Shown here: piece after piece, positions 37,984-47,001 of the stretch
Layout: each line of letters begins with the position of its first letter
Numbering within the stretch: the first letter of the stretch is position 1
Source: Leptospiraceae bacterium
GTDB lineage: Bacteria; Spirochaetota; Leptospiria; Leptospirales; Leptospiraceae
Assembly: GCA_016711485.1 (NCBI GenBank)
Contig: JADJSX010000006.1
Location: forward strand, 668,001-732,000
Reading direction: 5' to 3'
Length of the DNA stretch: 64,000 nucleotides
Translations under genes and position numbers: made by a program
The notes under the pieces: model-generated
What the model saw: the letters and a program-made list of their open reading frames with translations, nothing else
Databases searched by the model: none
What the model was told of the DNA's origin: nothing

Positions 37984-39138
37984 TCATGACAAAAATTGTT
38001 TTATTTTCCTTTTCCAACTCCATTCTTCCTCTTTAAAATAGTCTTCCAATTCTAAATAATTAGATTCTCCATTTAAAAAATTTAATATTTTATCATCACC
38101 GGCTAATAGCTCTATGGCGCTACGATCTGAACGAAATTCATAAACCCCTTGGAGAAATTGAAAATCATTGGGATAAAATTCTCTTAACGTTCTAAGTAGA
38201 TGAAGAGTAAACAAAAGGCTATGGAATTTATTTTTTTTAGTCAGAAGAATTTGAAATCCACCACACAATTTTCCTGCGTGTTTGTGGAAAGTTGGCATAA
38301 AAATCAAAGGGCGCAAGATGAAAGTATCAGATTGAAATTCATTTAGTCTTGCAAGTAAACTTTCCTCTTGCATTTGAATATAGGGTGCACCAAAAGTTTC
38401 AAATGGTCTAGTGGTTCCCCTGCCCTCCGAAAGATTTGTTCCCTCTAAAAGACATTGACCCGAATACACATAACAAGTAGTAGCCGCAGGAATATTAGGA
38501 GAAGGAGGAACCCAAAGAAATACATCATCTTTATTTTCATAAAATATTCCAATTGGAATTGTATGAATTTTTACTTTTAGGTTAAATTCATTTTTGTAAT
38601 ACTGCATCATTTCCGCAATCGTAAGTCCGTGACGGTGTAATACAGTTTCCACACCCACGAAGGAAGAATATTTCTTTTGTAAGGGTGAGCCTTCTACTTT
38701 TCTTCCGGCGGGATTTGGCGAATCAATGACTAGAATTTCTATTGAATGCGAAGTAGCGGCAGAATTGTATTTGGCGACACTATTTAAAATATAATAACAA
38801 CTAGTTAGAAATGTATAGTATCTTGCTCCCACATCCCTTATATCAAATACAATTAAATCCAGTTCTTTTAAAGTTTCTTCTCTTACGAATAACGAGTTTT
38901 CTTCGTCTCCGTAAAGATTTTCCATCTTCACATCCCCAAAGTCATACTTGAGATTACTACCCGATACCTGATCTTGTAATTCAGCAAACAGTCCATGCTC
39001 AGGAATAAAAATAATTTTTAAATCTAGACTTTCTTTTATTATTTCGAAATGGTATTTCCCATTTGAAAACGCACTTTGGTTTGTGAGCATTCCTACACGC
39101 GAGTCTTGAAATTTTTTAAATAGTTTTTTATAGTTCAT
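37984..39138 (-). CDS. DUF1343 (NamZ-like) protein
   Basis: About 384 residues matching DUF1343, whose characterised member NamZ is an exo-beta-N-acetylmuramidase acting on peptidoglycan fragments. Motifs: VGMLTNQSAFS near the start, FIPEHGLFAELQDQ, LIVFDIRDVGARYYTF, and LLEGTNLSEGRGTTRPFETFGAP. No signal peptide is evident, so this member may be cytoplasmic and serve muropeptide recycling (inference). The ATG at 39138 is preferred over an upstream TTG at 39153. Confidence 0.88.
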   Translation of the reverse strand: MNYKKLFKKFQDSRVGMLTNQSAFSNGKYHFEIIKESLDLKIIFIPEHGLFAELQDQVSGSNLKYDFGDVKMENLYGDEENSLFVREETLKELDLIVFDIRDVGARYYTFLTSCYYILNSVAKYNSAATSHSIEILVIDSPNPAGRKVEGSPLQKKYSSFVGVETVLHRHGLTIAEMMQYYKNEFNLKVKIHTIPIGIFYENKDDVFLWVPPSPNIPAATTCYVYSGQCLLEGTNLSEGRGTTRPFETFGAPYIQMQEESLLARLNEFQSDTFILRPLIFMPTFHKHAGKLCGGFQILLTKKNKFHSLLFTLHLLRTLREFYPNDFQFLQGVYEFRSDRSAIELLAGDDKILNFLNGESNYLELEDYFKEEEWSWKRKIKQFLS

Positions 39139-39322
39139 AGTATAATTTATCAAGTTTTAAAATTCTATATCATGTCATAAACTTTATGACATGGTATGAA
39201 TATTATTGTCAACTTAAGAAAAATGTTTCGTGCGACAAGTTAGAAATGTATTTGACTTTATTTGACCAGCATACAAAAAGCCTAAAGCAAAAATGTTCTA
39301 CCTATCTCTCATTAAGTATTAA

Positions 39323-40642
39323 TGCGACTTTGTCATCTTAAAGGGCTATTAAAATTCCATCAAGGTGTTTTAGGAAAATACTAGGATCTAAAGTAGCGAG
39401 TTCAATTATTCTTTTTTTCAAATAAATCCTGCATACAGTTTGAACGTCTCCAAAGGTCAATCGTTTTTTTACGAATTCCTTGATTGCTTTTCCATGTTGT
39501 AGCCATTGCATCATGCTGTAGGTTACTATGCATAATGTCCAATGTCGAAGAATTCTATCCATACTCCGGTGTGATATTCGTCTGCACCTAGAAAGTCTTT
39601 TACTTCTCTATAGAATACTTCTATCCAATTCCGTCTATGATAGTAGCGGATAACAGTGTCATCGCGCAATTCAGTTGCATTGGAAATAAAATAACTTACC
39701 TCTGCATTTGCCCAATCACCATTCTATCAGTTTCAATTATCACTCTCTTTTCCACTTAACCTTTTACTTTTAAATCCATCCTAACAAAATAAATTTTCTT
39801 GTTCGAACCATCTGATAATTTAATATCAAGGGCGAAATGCGTCAGCATGAGTGTAAGTAACTCACTTATCTTGTGCTCACTACTTTTTAAATCATTAGGA
39901 AATTTGTAAAATATATTTCGATTACTTTTAATTGATACAATATACTTCAAACCTTTAGCCTCTAAATAGTCAGTAAAATTAGGGCTAGAACCATACCATG
40001 CATCTGCAACAACGAATTCAAATTTGATTCCTCGTCGAATAGCTTCTTCTATTAGAAAAATCGCAATCTCTATCTTTGTTGTAAATTTTTGTTCTTCTTG
40101 GTTTTAGTTTTATCTTCGGGTATAAATTCTTTTATATCTAATGGCATATGCTTGAACTCACTCACTAAATGTGAGGTTACGAATACGTTGCCATTAGCCA
40201 CTTTTCCAACTTGACCAATATATTGATGCCCAACGCCTTCTGTCGAATTGCCTCTTTTAAGAACACCAGATCATCAATGACTAATATCGCTTTCTTTGTC
40301 GGATAAGAGTTACTATGCTCTCGCATAAAGTTAATACGTATCTCATTCATATCCTTCTTATCCCAAGGAGAAGTTGTAATGAAATGATGGAGATTTTGAT
40401 AATCCTGATCTATTATCGTTTCGGAAATCCGCTCAATATTTTTCCGTTTTATCTCTGAACTAAAACCTTTTAAGGTCTTCTCAAAATATCTTTTGCTCTT
40501 TCCTTCCCATAATGGATCGAAAGAATTTATATACTCGCTAAATAAATCGGAATGCTCGTTAAGTATGAAATCCACACGAACAATATTATAAATCCTTTCT
40601 TTTGTACAATCTTTATTTCAACTCCGACTTGACAAAGTAGCA
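39323..40642 (-). mobile_element. Degraded IS701-family insertion sequence
   Basis: The ends are 13-base inverted repeats with one mismatch: TGCGACTTTGTCA (39323-39335) and, on the other strand, TGCTACTTTGTCA (40630-40642). Both are flanked by TTAA (39319-39322 and 40643-40646), which fits the YTAR target duplication of the IS701 family. About 1.32 kb, normal for the family. The single transposase gene inside is broken, so the copy should be immobile by itself. Confidence 0.8.
39338..40575 (-). pseudogene. IS701-family transposase, several frameshifts
   Basis: The N-terminal piece (from 40575) carries the family pattern IERISETIIDQDYQNLHHFI followed by SPWDKKDMNEI and AILVIDDLVFLK with the first DDE Asp. 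Near 40258 an A-run has lost a base: the next frame continues as RGNSTEGVGHQYIGQVGKVANG. A second shift lies near 40095, after which FVVADAWYGSSPNFTDYL (second Asp) and KYIVSIKSNRN follow. Further shifts/stops lie near 39760-39725 and 39565, and the last piece is the usual C-terminal RHWTLCIVTYSMMQWLQHGK. All parts are recognisable in order, so the decay is fairly recent. Confidence 0.85.
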
Positions 40643-40729
40643 TTAACTATGATTATTAGGATTTGGATGAATTTTTGTCCTTGCTATTGGTCGAATTGTT
40701 TTATAGAATGATGACAAAGGAGATTAACA

Positions 40730-40876
40730 ATGCCACTAGATTCATTGATATTAACATTTATTGCAATCACAGTTACCTTTGTAGGTATATTTATCACAGG
40801 AGGTAGAATTTTAAAGACCCAGATTAAGAATGAACTTCGAAAGGAATTTAAAGAGGAATTAAAGAATGCTAGATAA
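40730..40876 (+). CDS. Small single-pass membrane protein (48 aa)
   Basis: ATG at 40730 preceded by AAAGGAG (40716-40722) at ideal spacing. The product has one N-terminal helix (SLILTFIAITVTFVGIFITG) and a highly charged amphipathic tail (KTQIKNELRKEFKEELKNAR). It overlaps the next small frame by 11 bases. Not recognised as a known family. It resembles the small TM-plus-charged-helix proteins found with toxins or phage lysis genes, but nothing else supports such a role. Confidence 0.6.
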   Translation: MPLDSLILTFIAITVTFVGIFITGGRILKTQIKNELRKEFKEELKNAR

Positions 40877-41033
40877 AGTTCTTTTACTCCTGCTTATGCT
40901 AATTGGTGCACTTATCTTCGCGCTCGCCTTCACTTACAAAGAAATAGAAGCTTATTACAACACATTTACGATTATTGTTACAATGGTAAGCTTCTTTTTA
41001 AGTTTATGGAGTTTTTTTAAAAATAAGGATTAA
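40866..41033 (+). CDS. Small two-helix membrane protein (55 aa)
   Basis: Starts at ATG 40866 inside the end of the preceding small gene and ends at 41033. The product is almost entirely two membrane helices (VLLLLLMLIGALIFALAF and TFTIIVTMVSFFLSLWSFF) with a short loop containing KEIEAYY and a charged FKNKD end. Shape and size are holin-like. Coupled translation with the 48-residue protein is likely from the overlap. No homologue recognised. Confidence 0.5.
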   Translation: MLDKVLLLLLMLIGALIFALAFTYKEIEAYYNTFTIIVTMVSFFLSLWSFFKNKD

Positions 41034-41135
41034 ACAATACAGAACCTATCCGTTCCTTCGTTGTTCTAATGGAAAATAGTATCTTTTTAAGTCACATTCT
41101 TCATAAGAATATCCAAGAAATCAATTCTTATATTT

Positions 41136-41636
41136 CTAAAATGTAATACTTACACCAATCTCTGCCGACTTAGAATTCAAATATAAAATAGGAATAATCA
41201 TGGATTTTAGCTCCGTATTTGAATCATCTTTTCTGTATTCAAGATAAAAATACAAGGCACTCGTAATACCCCATATTGCTCCCGCTTTTAATTGATAGTC
41301 ATACCAGTCATTATAATACTTTTTCGAATCTTTAAAAGTAAGCTGATCTACAACGATATAAGACTCAAAATTGTTCTTAATAGAATTGTTTGAAGGTTCA
41401 GCAATAGATAATATTGTTCCTAGCTTATAAAGATTCTCTCTTGTATCCTCAAAATTATTTAGCCTTTTTCTATAACCAGGTGCTTCACTAAACTGATAAA
41501 GTGAATAACTTAGACATAAATACGCAAGGAAATAATTCTTCGATTTCTTCTTTGGCTTTTCCTCATTCACTTCTTTCGAATAAATGGAGCTACCAAAAAT
41601 CAAAGTAACAACCAAAATCTTTTTTAGTAAATGCAT
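41136..41636 (-). CDS. Hypothetical exported/membrane protein
   Basis: A 166-residue protein with a signal peptide (MHLLKKILVVTLIFGSSIYS), a Lys-rich linker and two or three hydrophobic stretches (NYFLAYLCLSYSLYQFSE, AGAIWGITSALYFYLEY) ending in a SAEIGVSITF beta-signal-like C-terminus with terminal Phe. This hints at an outer-membrane or membrane-associated location. No known family recognised. Confidence 0.6.
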   Translation of the reverse strand: MHLLKKILVVTLIFGSSIYSKEVNEEKPKKKSKNYFLAYLCLSYSLYQFSEAPGYRKRLNNFEDTRENLYKLGTILSIAEPSNNSIKNNFESYIVVDQLTFKDSKKYYNDWYDYQLKAGAIWGITSALYFYLEYRKDDSNTELKSMIIPILYLNSKSAEIGVSITF

Positions 41637-41659
41637 TCAAATCCTCACAAACCATATCA

Positions 41660-41686
41660 GTGTTCATCCGTGTCCATCCGTGGTAA
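41660..41686. repeat. Short dispersed word in intergenic DNA
   Basis: Between the scoB end and the preceding small gene lies CAGTGTTCATCCGTG followed by TCCATCCGTGG, a G+C-richer direct repeat of TTCATCCGTG/TCCATCCGTG. It looks like part of a dispersed intergenic repeat; only this copy is visible here. Confidence 0.3.
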
Positions 41687-41690
41687 AATC

Positions 41691-42353
41691 TTAATTCCCC
41701 ACCTTAATCGTTTTAAGCGTATTACTCACCAAAAATTCAGCTTCGGTCTTCGAACGAATATCCACAACGCTTACATCTTCGGCTCTTTCGGTTAATACTA
41801 GTTTGCCGTTTTGGATTTCAAATACGCCGAGTTCGGTGACAATTAAGTGAACACATTTTACGCCGGTTAAAGGAAGAGAACATTTTTTTAGAAGTTTGGG
41901 ATTTCCCTCTTTACTTATGTGTTCCATAACGACTACTACTCGTTTGGCGCTCGCTACTAAGTCCATTGCACCTCCCATTCCTTTGACCATTTTTCCTGGA
42001 ATCATCCAGTTGGCGAGGTCTCCTTCCCCAGAAACTTCCATTGCACCCAAAATTGTAAGATCCACATGCCCACCTCGAATCATTCCAAAAGAATCAGCGG
42101 AAGAAAAATACGATGCGCCAGCCAAAGCGGTTACGGTTTGTTTGCCTGCGTTGATTAGATCAGCATCTTCTGTTCCCGCTTTTGGAAAATGACCAAGTCC
42201 TAGTAGTCCGTTTTCGGATTGTAAGATAACATCCATCTCAGGTGAAATGTAATTAGCCACAAGAGTTGGCATTCCAATTCCAAGGTTTACATAAAAACCA
42301 GGTTTTACTTCTTCGGCAACTCGTTTGATTTGTTCTTCTTTGCTTAATGGCAT
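41691..42353 (-). CDS. scoB: 3-oxoacid CoA-transferase subunit B
   Basis: Beta subunit of a family I CoA-transferase (succinyl-CoA:3-ketoacid or acetate/butyrate type). The 220 residues include VNLGIGMPTLVANYI near residue 24 and the catalytic glutamate in LQSENGLLGLG (about 54-62), which forms the CoA thioester, followed by GGHVDLTILGAMEVSGEGDLANWMIPGKMVKGMGGAMDL. Encoded one base after subunit A. Links acetoacetate or a similar oxoacid to acyl-CoA metabolism. Confidence 0.92.
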   Translation of the reverse strand: MPLSKEEQIKRVAEEVKPGFYVNLGIGMPTLVANYISPEMDVILQSENGLLGLGHFPKAGTEDADLINAGKQTVTALAGASYFSSADSFGMIRGGHVDLTILGAMEVSGEGDLANWMIPGKMVKGMGGAMDLVASAKRVVVVMEHISKEGNPKLLKKCSLPLTGVKCVHLIVTELGVFEIQNGKLVLTERAEDVSVVDIRSKTEAEFLVSNTLKTIKVGN

Positions 42354-42354
42354 T

Positions 42355-43044
42355 TTAACTTACCGTCCTTCGTTCGATTCTTTTTTCGTAATTGTCCCCT
42401 TGGAAAATTCTTTGCACAAAAATTCCAGGAGTGTGGATTTGGTCTGGATCAAGTTCGCCAATTTCAACTAGTTCTTCTACTTCGGCTATTGTGATTTTTC
42501 CGGCAGTTGCCATCATCGGGTTGAAGTTACGCGCTGTTTTGCGGTAAATTAAATTACCTGCTTTGTCTCCTTTCCATGCTTTGACAATGGTAAAGTCAGC
42601 TGTGAGTGCGGTTTCTAAAAGGAAAATTCGTCCGTTAAACTCTTTGGTTTCCTTTCCTTCTGCGATGAGAGTTCCGACTCCCGTAGGTGTATAAAATCCA
42701 GGGATTCCCGCTCCACCCGCTCGGATTCTTTCGGCGAGTGTTCCTTGGGGGTTCAATTCTACTTCTAAGGTTCCATCTAAAAATTGTTTTTCGAAGGTTT
42801 TATTTTCTCCAACGTAGCTAGAAATCATTTTTTTGATTTGGTGGTTTTTTAGCAAAATTCCTAAACCAAAATCGTCAACCCCGCAATTATTTGAGATAAC
42901 AGTTAAATCGTGTAATCCTGATTCAAACAATGCTTGTATGGATTTTTCTGGAATTCCGCAAAGCCCAAATCCCCCAACCATCAGGGTCATTCCATTTGTG
43001 ATTCCCTGAATCGCTTCTTTTGCATTTGTAACAGTCTTATTCAA
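42355..43044 (-). CDS. scoA: 3-oxoacid CoA-transferase subunit A
   Basis: Alpha subunit, about 230 residues, with the CoA-binding GGFGLCGIPE near residue 27 and the conserved GAGIPGFYTPTGVGTLI and NPMMATAGKITIAEVEELV motifs. The frame runs to a TTG at 43080, but the TTG at 43044 has AAGGA eight bases upstream and gives the usual MNKTV N-terminus, so it is chosen. Forms a two-gene operon with subunit B. Confidence 0.9.
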   Translation of the reverse strand: MNKTVTNAKEAIQGITNGMTLMVGGFGLCGIPEKSIQALFESGLHDLTVISNNCGVDDFGLGILLKNHQIKKMISSYVGENKTFEKQFLDGTLEVELNPQGTLAERIRAGGAGIPGFYTPTGVGTLIAEGKETKEFNGRIFLLETALTADFTIVKAWKGDKAGNLIYRKTARNFNPMMATAGKITIAEVEELVEIGELDPDQIHTPGIFVQRIFQGDNYEKRIERRTVS

Positions 43045-43141
43045 AAAATTTGTCCTTATAAATTTAGAATCTATCGACAATAAAAAAGGATTGTTTCTAA
43101 TTCATAATCTTATTTATATTGTTTAGATACTAACTAAATAT

Positions 43142-45673
43142 ATGCCAATAGATACAAGTAAAGTAAACCAAAAAATATCCGTTCCAACAGGACAAATTAT
43201 ATTTGAAGAAGGATCTTCTGCAAATTCATTAAATATAATTCACGAAGGTGCATTTTTAATTGAGAAGAAGATTAACGGAGTAAACGTACCACTCTTACAA
43301 ATTGCTGGGAAAAATCTAACTCCTGGAATTGTGAGTTTATTTACAACCGGCCGTTATCCTTGCACAATTAAGACAGTGCAAGATTCCATAATTTCCACCT
43401 ATCAAGTGAATAGCTCAACCATCAAAAAAACAATCCAAGGTAAAGTATCCATTGGAATCATGATCGCGAGAACATTACTTCGAGAAATTTTGGAAGTATT
43501 AAAAAAAGCAAATGCGTTGCAATCTCTTAATTCTAAAGTAACTAAATTAAATGATAATTTATCCGTTGCCTATTTTCTTTTAGAGCCAAGTGTATTTCCG
43601 GGAGTGGATCCAACTTCGTATTCCTACAATCCAGAAATGGAAATGCAAACTGATATTGTACTTAGATTGTGCAGAGAAAATTTGAGTAATTTTATAGAAA
43701 GCGGAGGATTACTTCCAGAATCCGCAAGTCTTGCTTTTATCAATGATGACCACCATGAATTATTAAAAAAAGATTATTCAGAAGAAATTGATTTAGAGGA
43801 CAGTGAATTTTTATTTATTAAAAAAATCCTTTCCGTTGACCCTTCTATTAATACGCCAATTTTTGAAGCTGACGTTTCCATTTTAATTCACGTTTGCGAA
43901 AAACTTTCTCTTGTATACTCTAAGTTATTAGAAATTTTGGAAGAACAAATTCCATCTCTTTCTAATAATATTTCTCTACTTTGTGGTAAAGAAGATAGTA
44001 TTCTCGAAAAATATTATTTGATGCTTGATATTATGGAATCAGGAATCAGTGATCAAAAACCGGAAATATTAATTCCTATTACCGAAAACTTCCATGACCA
44101 TGTTGGTCGGTATTTGCAAAATTATAGAAATATATTTTTAAAAGAATTTTCCAATGTCTCTCAAAACTTAAATGATTTTAAGAAAAAGTCGCAAAAATTA
44201 CAAGCAGGATTAAAACCACAAGATGATATTTCTGACATCTTAGGAGATTCCTCTGACCAACCTATTCGAACTGGTTTAGATATGGATGCGATGAAAAAAG
44301 AAATGGAGAATTCTGGAAGCAAAATATTAAATTTCGTAAAACTTCCGCCTGAACAAATCAAAGAGTTTTCCTCTCTTTTATTAAAACTCAAAACCATGTC
44401 GAATCCACTTGACCCAGAATCTGATGCACGAAAAATTCGAAAGAATATTGCAAAAACTTATTGGGAAGTGTATGACGCATGTTTCCAGAAATTCCAAGCT
44501 AATCCAGCCGTTCCAAAACAAGTGGAAATGTTATTAAATTTTGGTTTTTTTGACGAAACTCTTTTAGAACCTTCTCAACTAGCTTATTTGTATACATATA
44601 AAGACGATACGCAATCTAGAAGAGACATTCCCATACATTCTGGAATGGAATGGTTAACTCAAATCTACAACAGAAAAATAACGACATCGTTAGACGAAAT
44701 GGGTCAAACGTATTTCGATAAAATTAAACTTGAATCGAAGGATATAGTATACAAAAAAGAAACCGATATTCCTTCTACAATTGATACGAATCTAAGTAGA
44801 TTTAAATATGAAATGAATGCAATGTACCAGCCAAATGTTCGTTTAACAACTGGTAACCCTGCTACCCATCTTCCTATTTTGACAAAATATCATATTACAA
44901 TACCTTTAGAAAAATGCGCAGTCACAAAAAAAGTTTTAAGTGATACAATTGAATCAATTTTACAAACTGATTATACTGCTTTTAATCGTGAAATTGTCTA
45001 CAATGATGAACAGAGTGGAATTCGTAAGGAATTTGTTCAGAGAAGTATTATTCCAGATTTTATTTTGGTACCTTCTTTAGGTGGAAAAGTTATGATGTGG
45101 CAAGACTTATCGATTCTAAGAGGAAATGGTTCTAAAGAAAGTAGAGGTAGAATCATACTTCCGTTATTCGCTAATGGCGATATACGAACGATGATGTTAG
45201 AAGCAATTGCTGCTTTTCGATGGGAACTTTGTAAAAATATACTCGGTCCAGATTGGAATAATCCGGGGATACCTTCTATTACCTCCGAATACATGGATTA
45301 TATTCAATTTTACAAAAAAAGTAAAGATTTATCAATTGAATTAAAGGAAAAAATCTCTACTGAATTTAAACGTTTTAGAACAGATAGGGATAAATTTGTG
45401 AATGATTATCTGTCTTGGATTCGGTATGAAGCAGAAGGAATTCAAAGATTAAATCGTGTTGTAAGGGGAATCTTTTACAAACATATTCCTTTTCAGAAAG
45501 AAATCAGGGATAAGGTTTCGAAATTACCAGCCTACGGCGATATGCACAACCGATTTACGAATATTCGAAATAGACAGTTTAAGGAATTTGAAAATCGTTA
45601 CAAAAAATATGCCACAGCAGATGGCAGATTGCCGCCTGTATTACAAGAGAATTTAGATTTTTATAAAATTTAA
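43142..45673 (+). CDS. Large protein with N-terminal cyclic nucleotide-binding domain
   Basis: An 843-residue cytoplasmic protein. Residues ~10-115 form a cNMP-binding (CAP_ED) beta-roll: KISVPTGQIIFEEGSSANSLNIIHEGAFLIEKKI ... GIVSLFTTGRYPCTIKTVQDSIISTY. The phosphate-binding cassette (usually GE-x-A) is degenerate here. The remaining ~700 residues are mainly helical with no domain I recognise. It looks like a conserved spirochaete protein. It could be an effector of the cyclase at 19502, but nothing in the window shows that. Confidence 0.75.
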   Translation: MPIDTSKVNQKISVPTGQIIFEEGSSANSLNIIHEGAFLIEKKINGVNVPLLQIAGKNLTPGIVSLFTTGRYPCTIKTVQDSIISTYQVNSSTIKKTIQGKVSIGIMIARTLLREILEVLKKANALQSLNSKVTKLNDNLSVAYFLLEPSVFPGVDPTSYSYNPEMEMQTDIVLRLCRENLSNFIESGGLLPESASLAFINDDHHELLKKDYSEEIDLEDSEFLFIKKILSVDPSINTPIFEADVSILIHVCEKLSLVYSKLLEILEEQIPSLSNNISLLCGKEDSILEKYYLMLDIMESGISDQKPEILIPITENFHDHVGRYLQNYRNIFLKEFSNVSQNLNDFKKKSQKLQAGLKPQDDISDILGDSSDQPIRTGLDMDAMKKEMENSGSKILNFVKLPPEQIKEFSSLLLKLKTMSNPLDPESDARKIRKNIAKTYWEVYDACFQKFQANPAVPKQVEMLLNFGFFDETLLEPSQLAYLYTYKDDTQSRRDIPIHSGMEWLTQIYNRKITTSLDEMGQTYFDKIKLESKDIVYKKETDIPSTIDTNLSRFKYEMNAMYQPNVRLTTGNPATHLPILTKYHITIPLEKCAVTKKVLSDTIESILQTDYTAFNREIVYNDEQSGIRKEFVQRSIIPDFILVPSLGGKVMMWQDLSILRGNGSKESRGRIILPLFANGDIRTMMLEAIAAFRWELCKNILGPDWNNPGIPSITSEYMDYIQFYKKSKDLSIELKEKISTEFKRFRTDRDKFVNDYLSWIRYEAEGIQRLNRVVRGIFYKHIPFQKEIRDKVSKLPAYGDMHNRFTNIRNRQFKEFENRYKKYATADGRLPPVLQENLDFYKI

Positions 45674-45696
45674 GTTTCAGAAGAAGTAAAAGCGTA

Positions 45697-45780
45697 AAAA
45701 AATGTCATAGTGAGTCCTGTAGAATCCATACCTACGACGAAATAAAAGCCAATTGGCAAATGCTCAGGATGACATTTTTT
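45697..45780. repeat. 84-bp palindromic repeat with 12-bp perfect inverted ends
   Basis: AAAAAATGTCAT at 45697-45708 is the exact reverse complement of ATGACATTTTTT at 45769-45780. Just inside, AGTGAGTCCT and GCTCAGGA partly pair as well. The inside is G+C-richer than its surroundings. In RNA it would fold into a long stem ending in a U-run, so besides being a mobile repeat it could terminate transcription of the cNMP-binding gene. Confidence 0.55.
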
Positions 45781-45819
45781 AGTCTGCTCCAATAAAGTTA
45801 TTATATAACTATTAAATAT

Positions 45820-46236
45820 ATGAAACTTGAAAAATATCGAAAAACAGAAGGTGACAAAATAAATCTTGTCGTAAGAAAGATTGACGACTTAGATTCTGTA
45901 CATACTGCTATAGTGTTTATTTTTTTGAATCAGAAACTACAATTGGTAGAATTTCATTCCAAACGTAAGGGGATTGTTAAATACCATTTTAAAAATCACA
46001 CAATTTCGGGAAACACATGGGAGTCAGAAGATTCTGCCCAAAATCTTTCCCATCTAAATTATCATTTTACAGGATTTGTATTAAATGAAGCTACCTCAGA
46101 AAATATTAACTTATCAATTATTAGTGAAGTTGTGCATGACTTATTAGAAGTAGAACTAACAACAATTACTCGCAATCTATTAGAGTCAATGGATCCGACT
46201 AAAGAAATCTTAACATACTTTGGTGAAACACTCTAA
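45820..46236 (+). CDS. Conserved hypothetical protein
   Basis: A 138-residue soluble protein with no signal or membrane segment and no motif I recognise. N-terminal MKLEKYRKTEGDKINLVVRKIDDLDSVHTAIVFIFLNQKLQLVEFHSKRK suggests alternating strands. Overlaps the next, convergent gene by four bases. Confidence 0.6.
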   Translation: MKLEKYRKTEGDKINLVVRKIDDLDSVHTAIVFIFLNQKLQLVEFHSKRKGIVKYHFKNHTISGNTWESEDSAQNLSHLNYHFTGFVLNEATSENINLSIISEVVHDLLEVELTTITRNLLESMDPTKEILTYFGETL

Positions 46237-46916
46237 ACTTGTTCTATTAAGTAAGACTTTGTATACTCTCTGACAATTTCTACCACGAACCTGCCCCAAC
46301 TTTTCGGGTCCTCGTTGATAGGAACTTGTTTGATTTTCGGGAAATAACCGTGTGGTTTATGTACGCTATGCGTTAGTTCAAGAGTACGGAGGTAATTATC
46401 AATCCGTTTAACTCGAACAAAATTAATCATTTCGTTTTGAATTCTTTCTTTTGGAATATACCCAATAATAATTAGTTTAGGAAATAGTGCTTTTTTTAAA
46501 TGATTGATAAAATCTGTAAAACTATCAACTCTATCAATAAATCCCTCGTATGCACCACCACCCAAGTTCATAATTTGGGTTACAATATCCATAGTCAACG
46601 TAACTCCTTCCATGGTTGCCATATCAGAGATAATGACAATGCCTTCATCTGGTTGGAATGTTTTAAAGATTGTATCGCCCTTAAACTGTCGGCGAAGTAA
46701 CATAGTTGCGGATATATCAATTTCAGCCGCTTTTGGAAGTATGATTTTCTGACTATTATCCCGTATATTCTCGCGAGTAATGATATAACGTCTTTTAGCC
46801 GCATTTTGGTTCATGATTCGAAAGGCTTTCACCTTTTCTTCAATTTCACTCAAGGTATTAAAACCAATCTTCAGGATGTTCTCTCTGCTTTTGCGGTTTA
46901 GTTCTGTGTCTTCCAT
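46233..46916 (-). CDS. Conserved hypothetical protein
   Basis: A 227-residue soluble protein, charged at the N-terminus (RKSRENILKIGFNTLSEIEEKVKAFRIMNQ), with a central alternating pattern (GIVIISDMATMEGVTLTMDIVTQIMNLGGGAYEGFID) that looks like an alpha/beta fold. No family name can be given. Lies 85 bases after the end of the KamA-ligase operon on the same strand and may be its last gene. Confidence 0.65.
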   Translation of the reverse strand: MEDTELNRKSRENILKIGFNTLSEIEEKVKAFRIMNQNAAKRRYIITRENIRDNSQKIILPKAAEIDISATMLLRRQFKGDTIFKTFQPDEGIVIISDMATMEGVTLTMDIVTQIMNLGGGAYEGFIDRVDSFTDFINHLKKALFPKLIIIGYIPKERIQNEMINFVRVKRIDNYLRTLELTHSVHKPHGYFPKIKQVPINEDPKSWGRFVVEIVREYTKSYLIEQV

Positions 46917-47001
46917 TCTTTATACTTCTATCGGCTTAAGATTTTAAAGTCGTAATGATTATCTATGAAACTCTTGTCTAAATTGAAAAGTAATTTTTGT
47001 T

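Noticed and set aside
39338..40575. Programmed frameshifting in the IS701 transposase
   Set aside because: There are at least three separate shifts plus stops, which fits decay rather than a regulated single shift.
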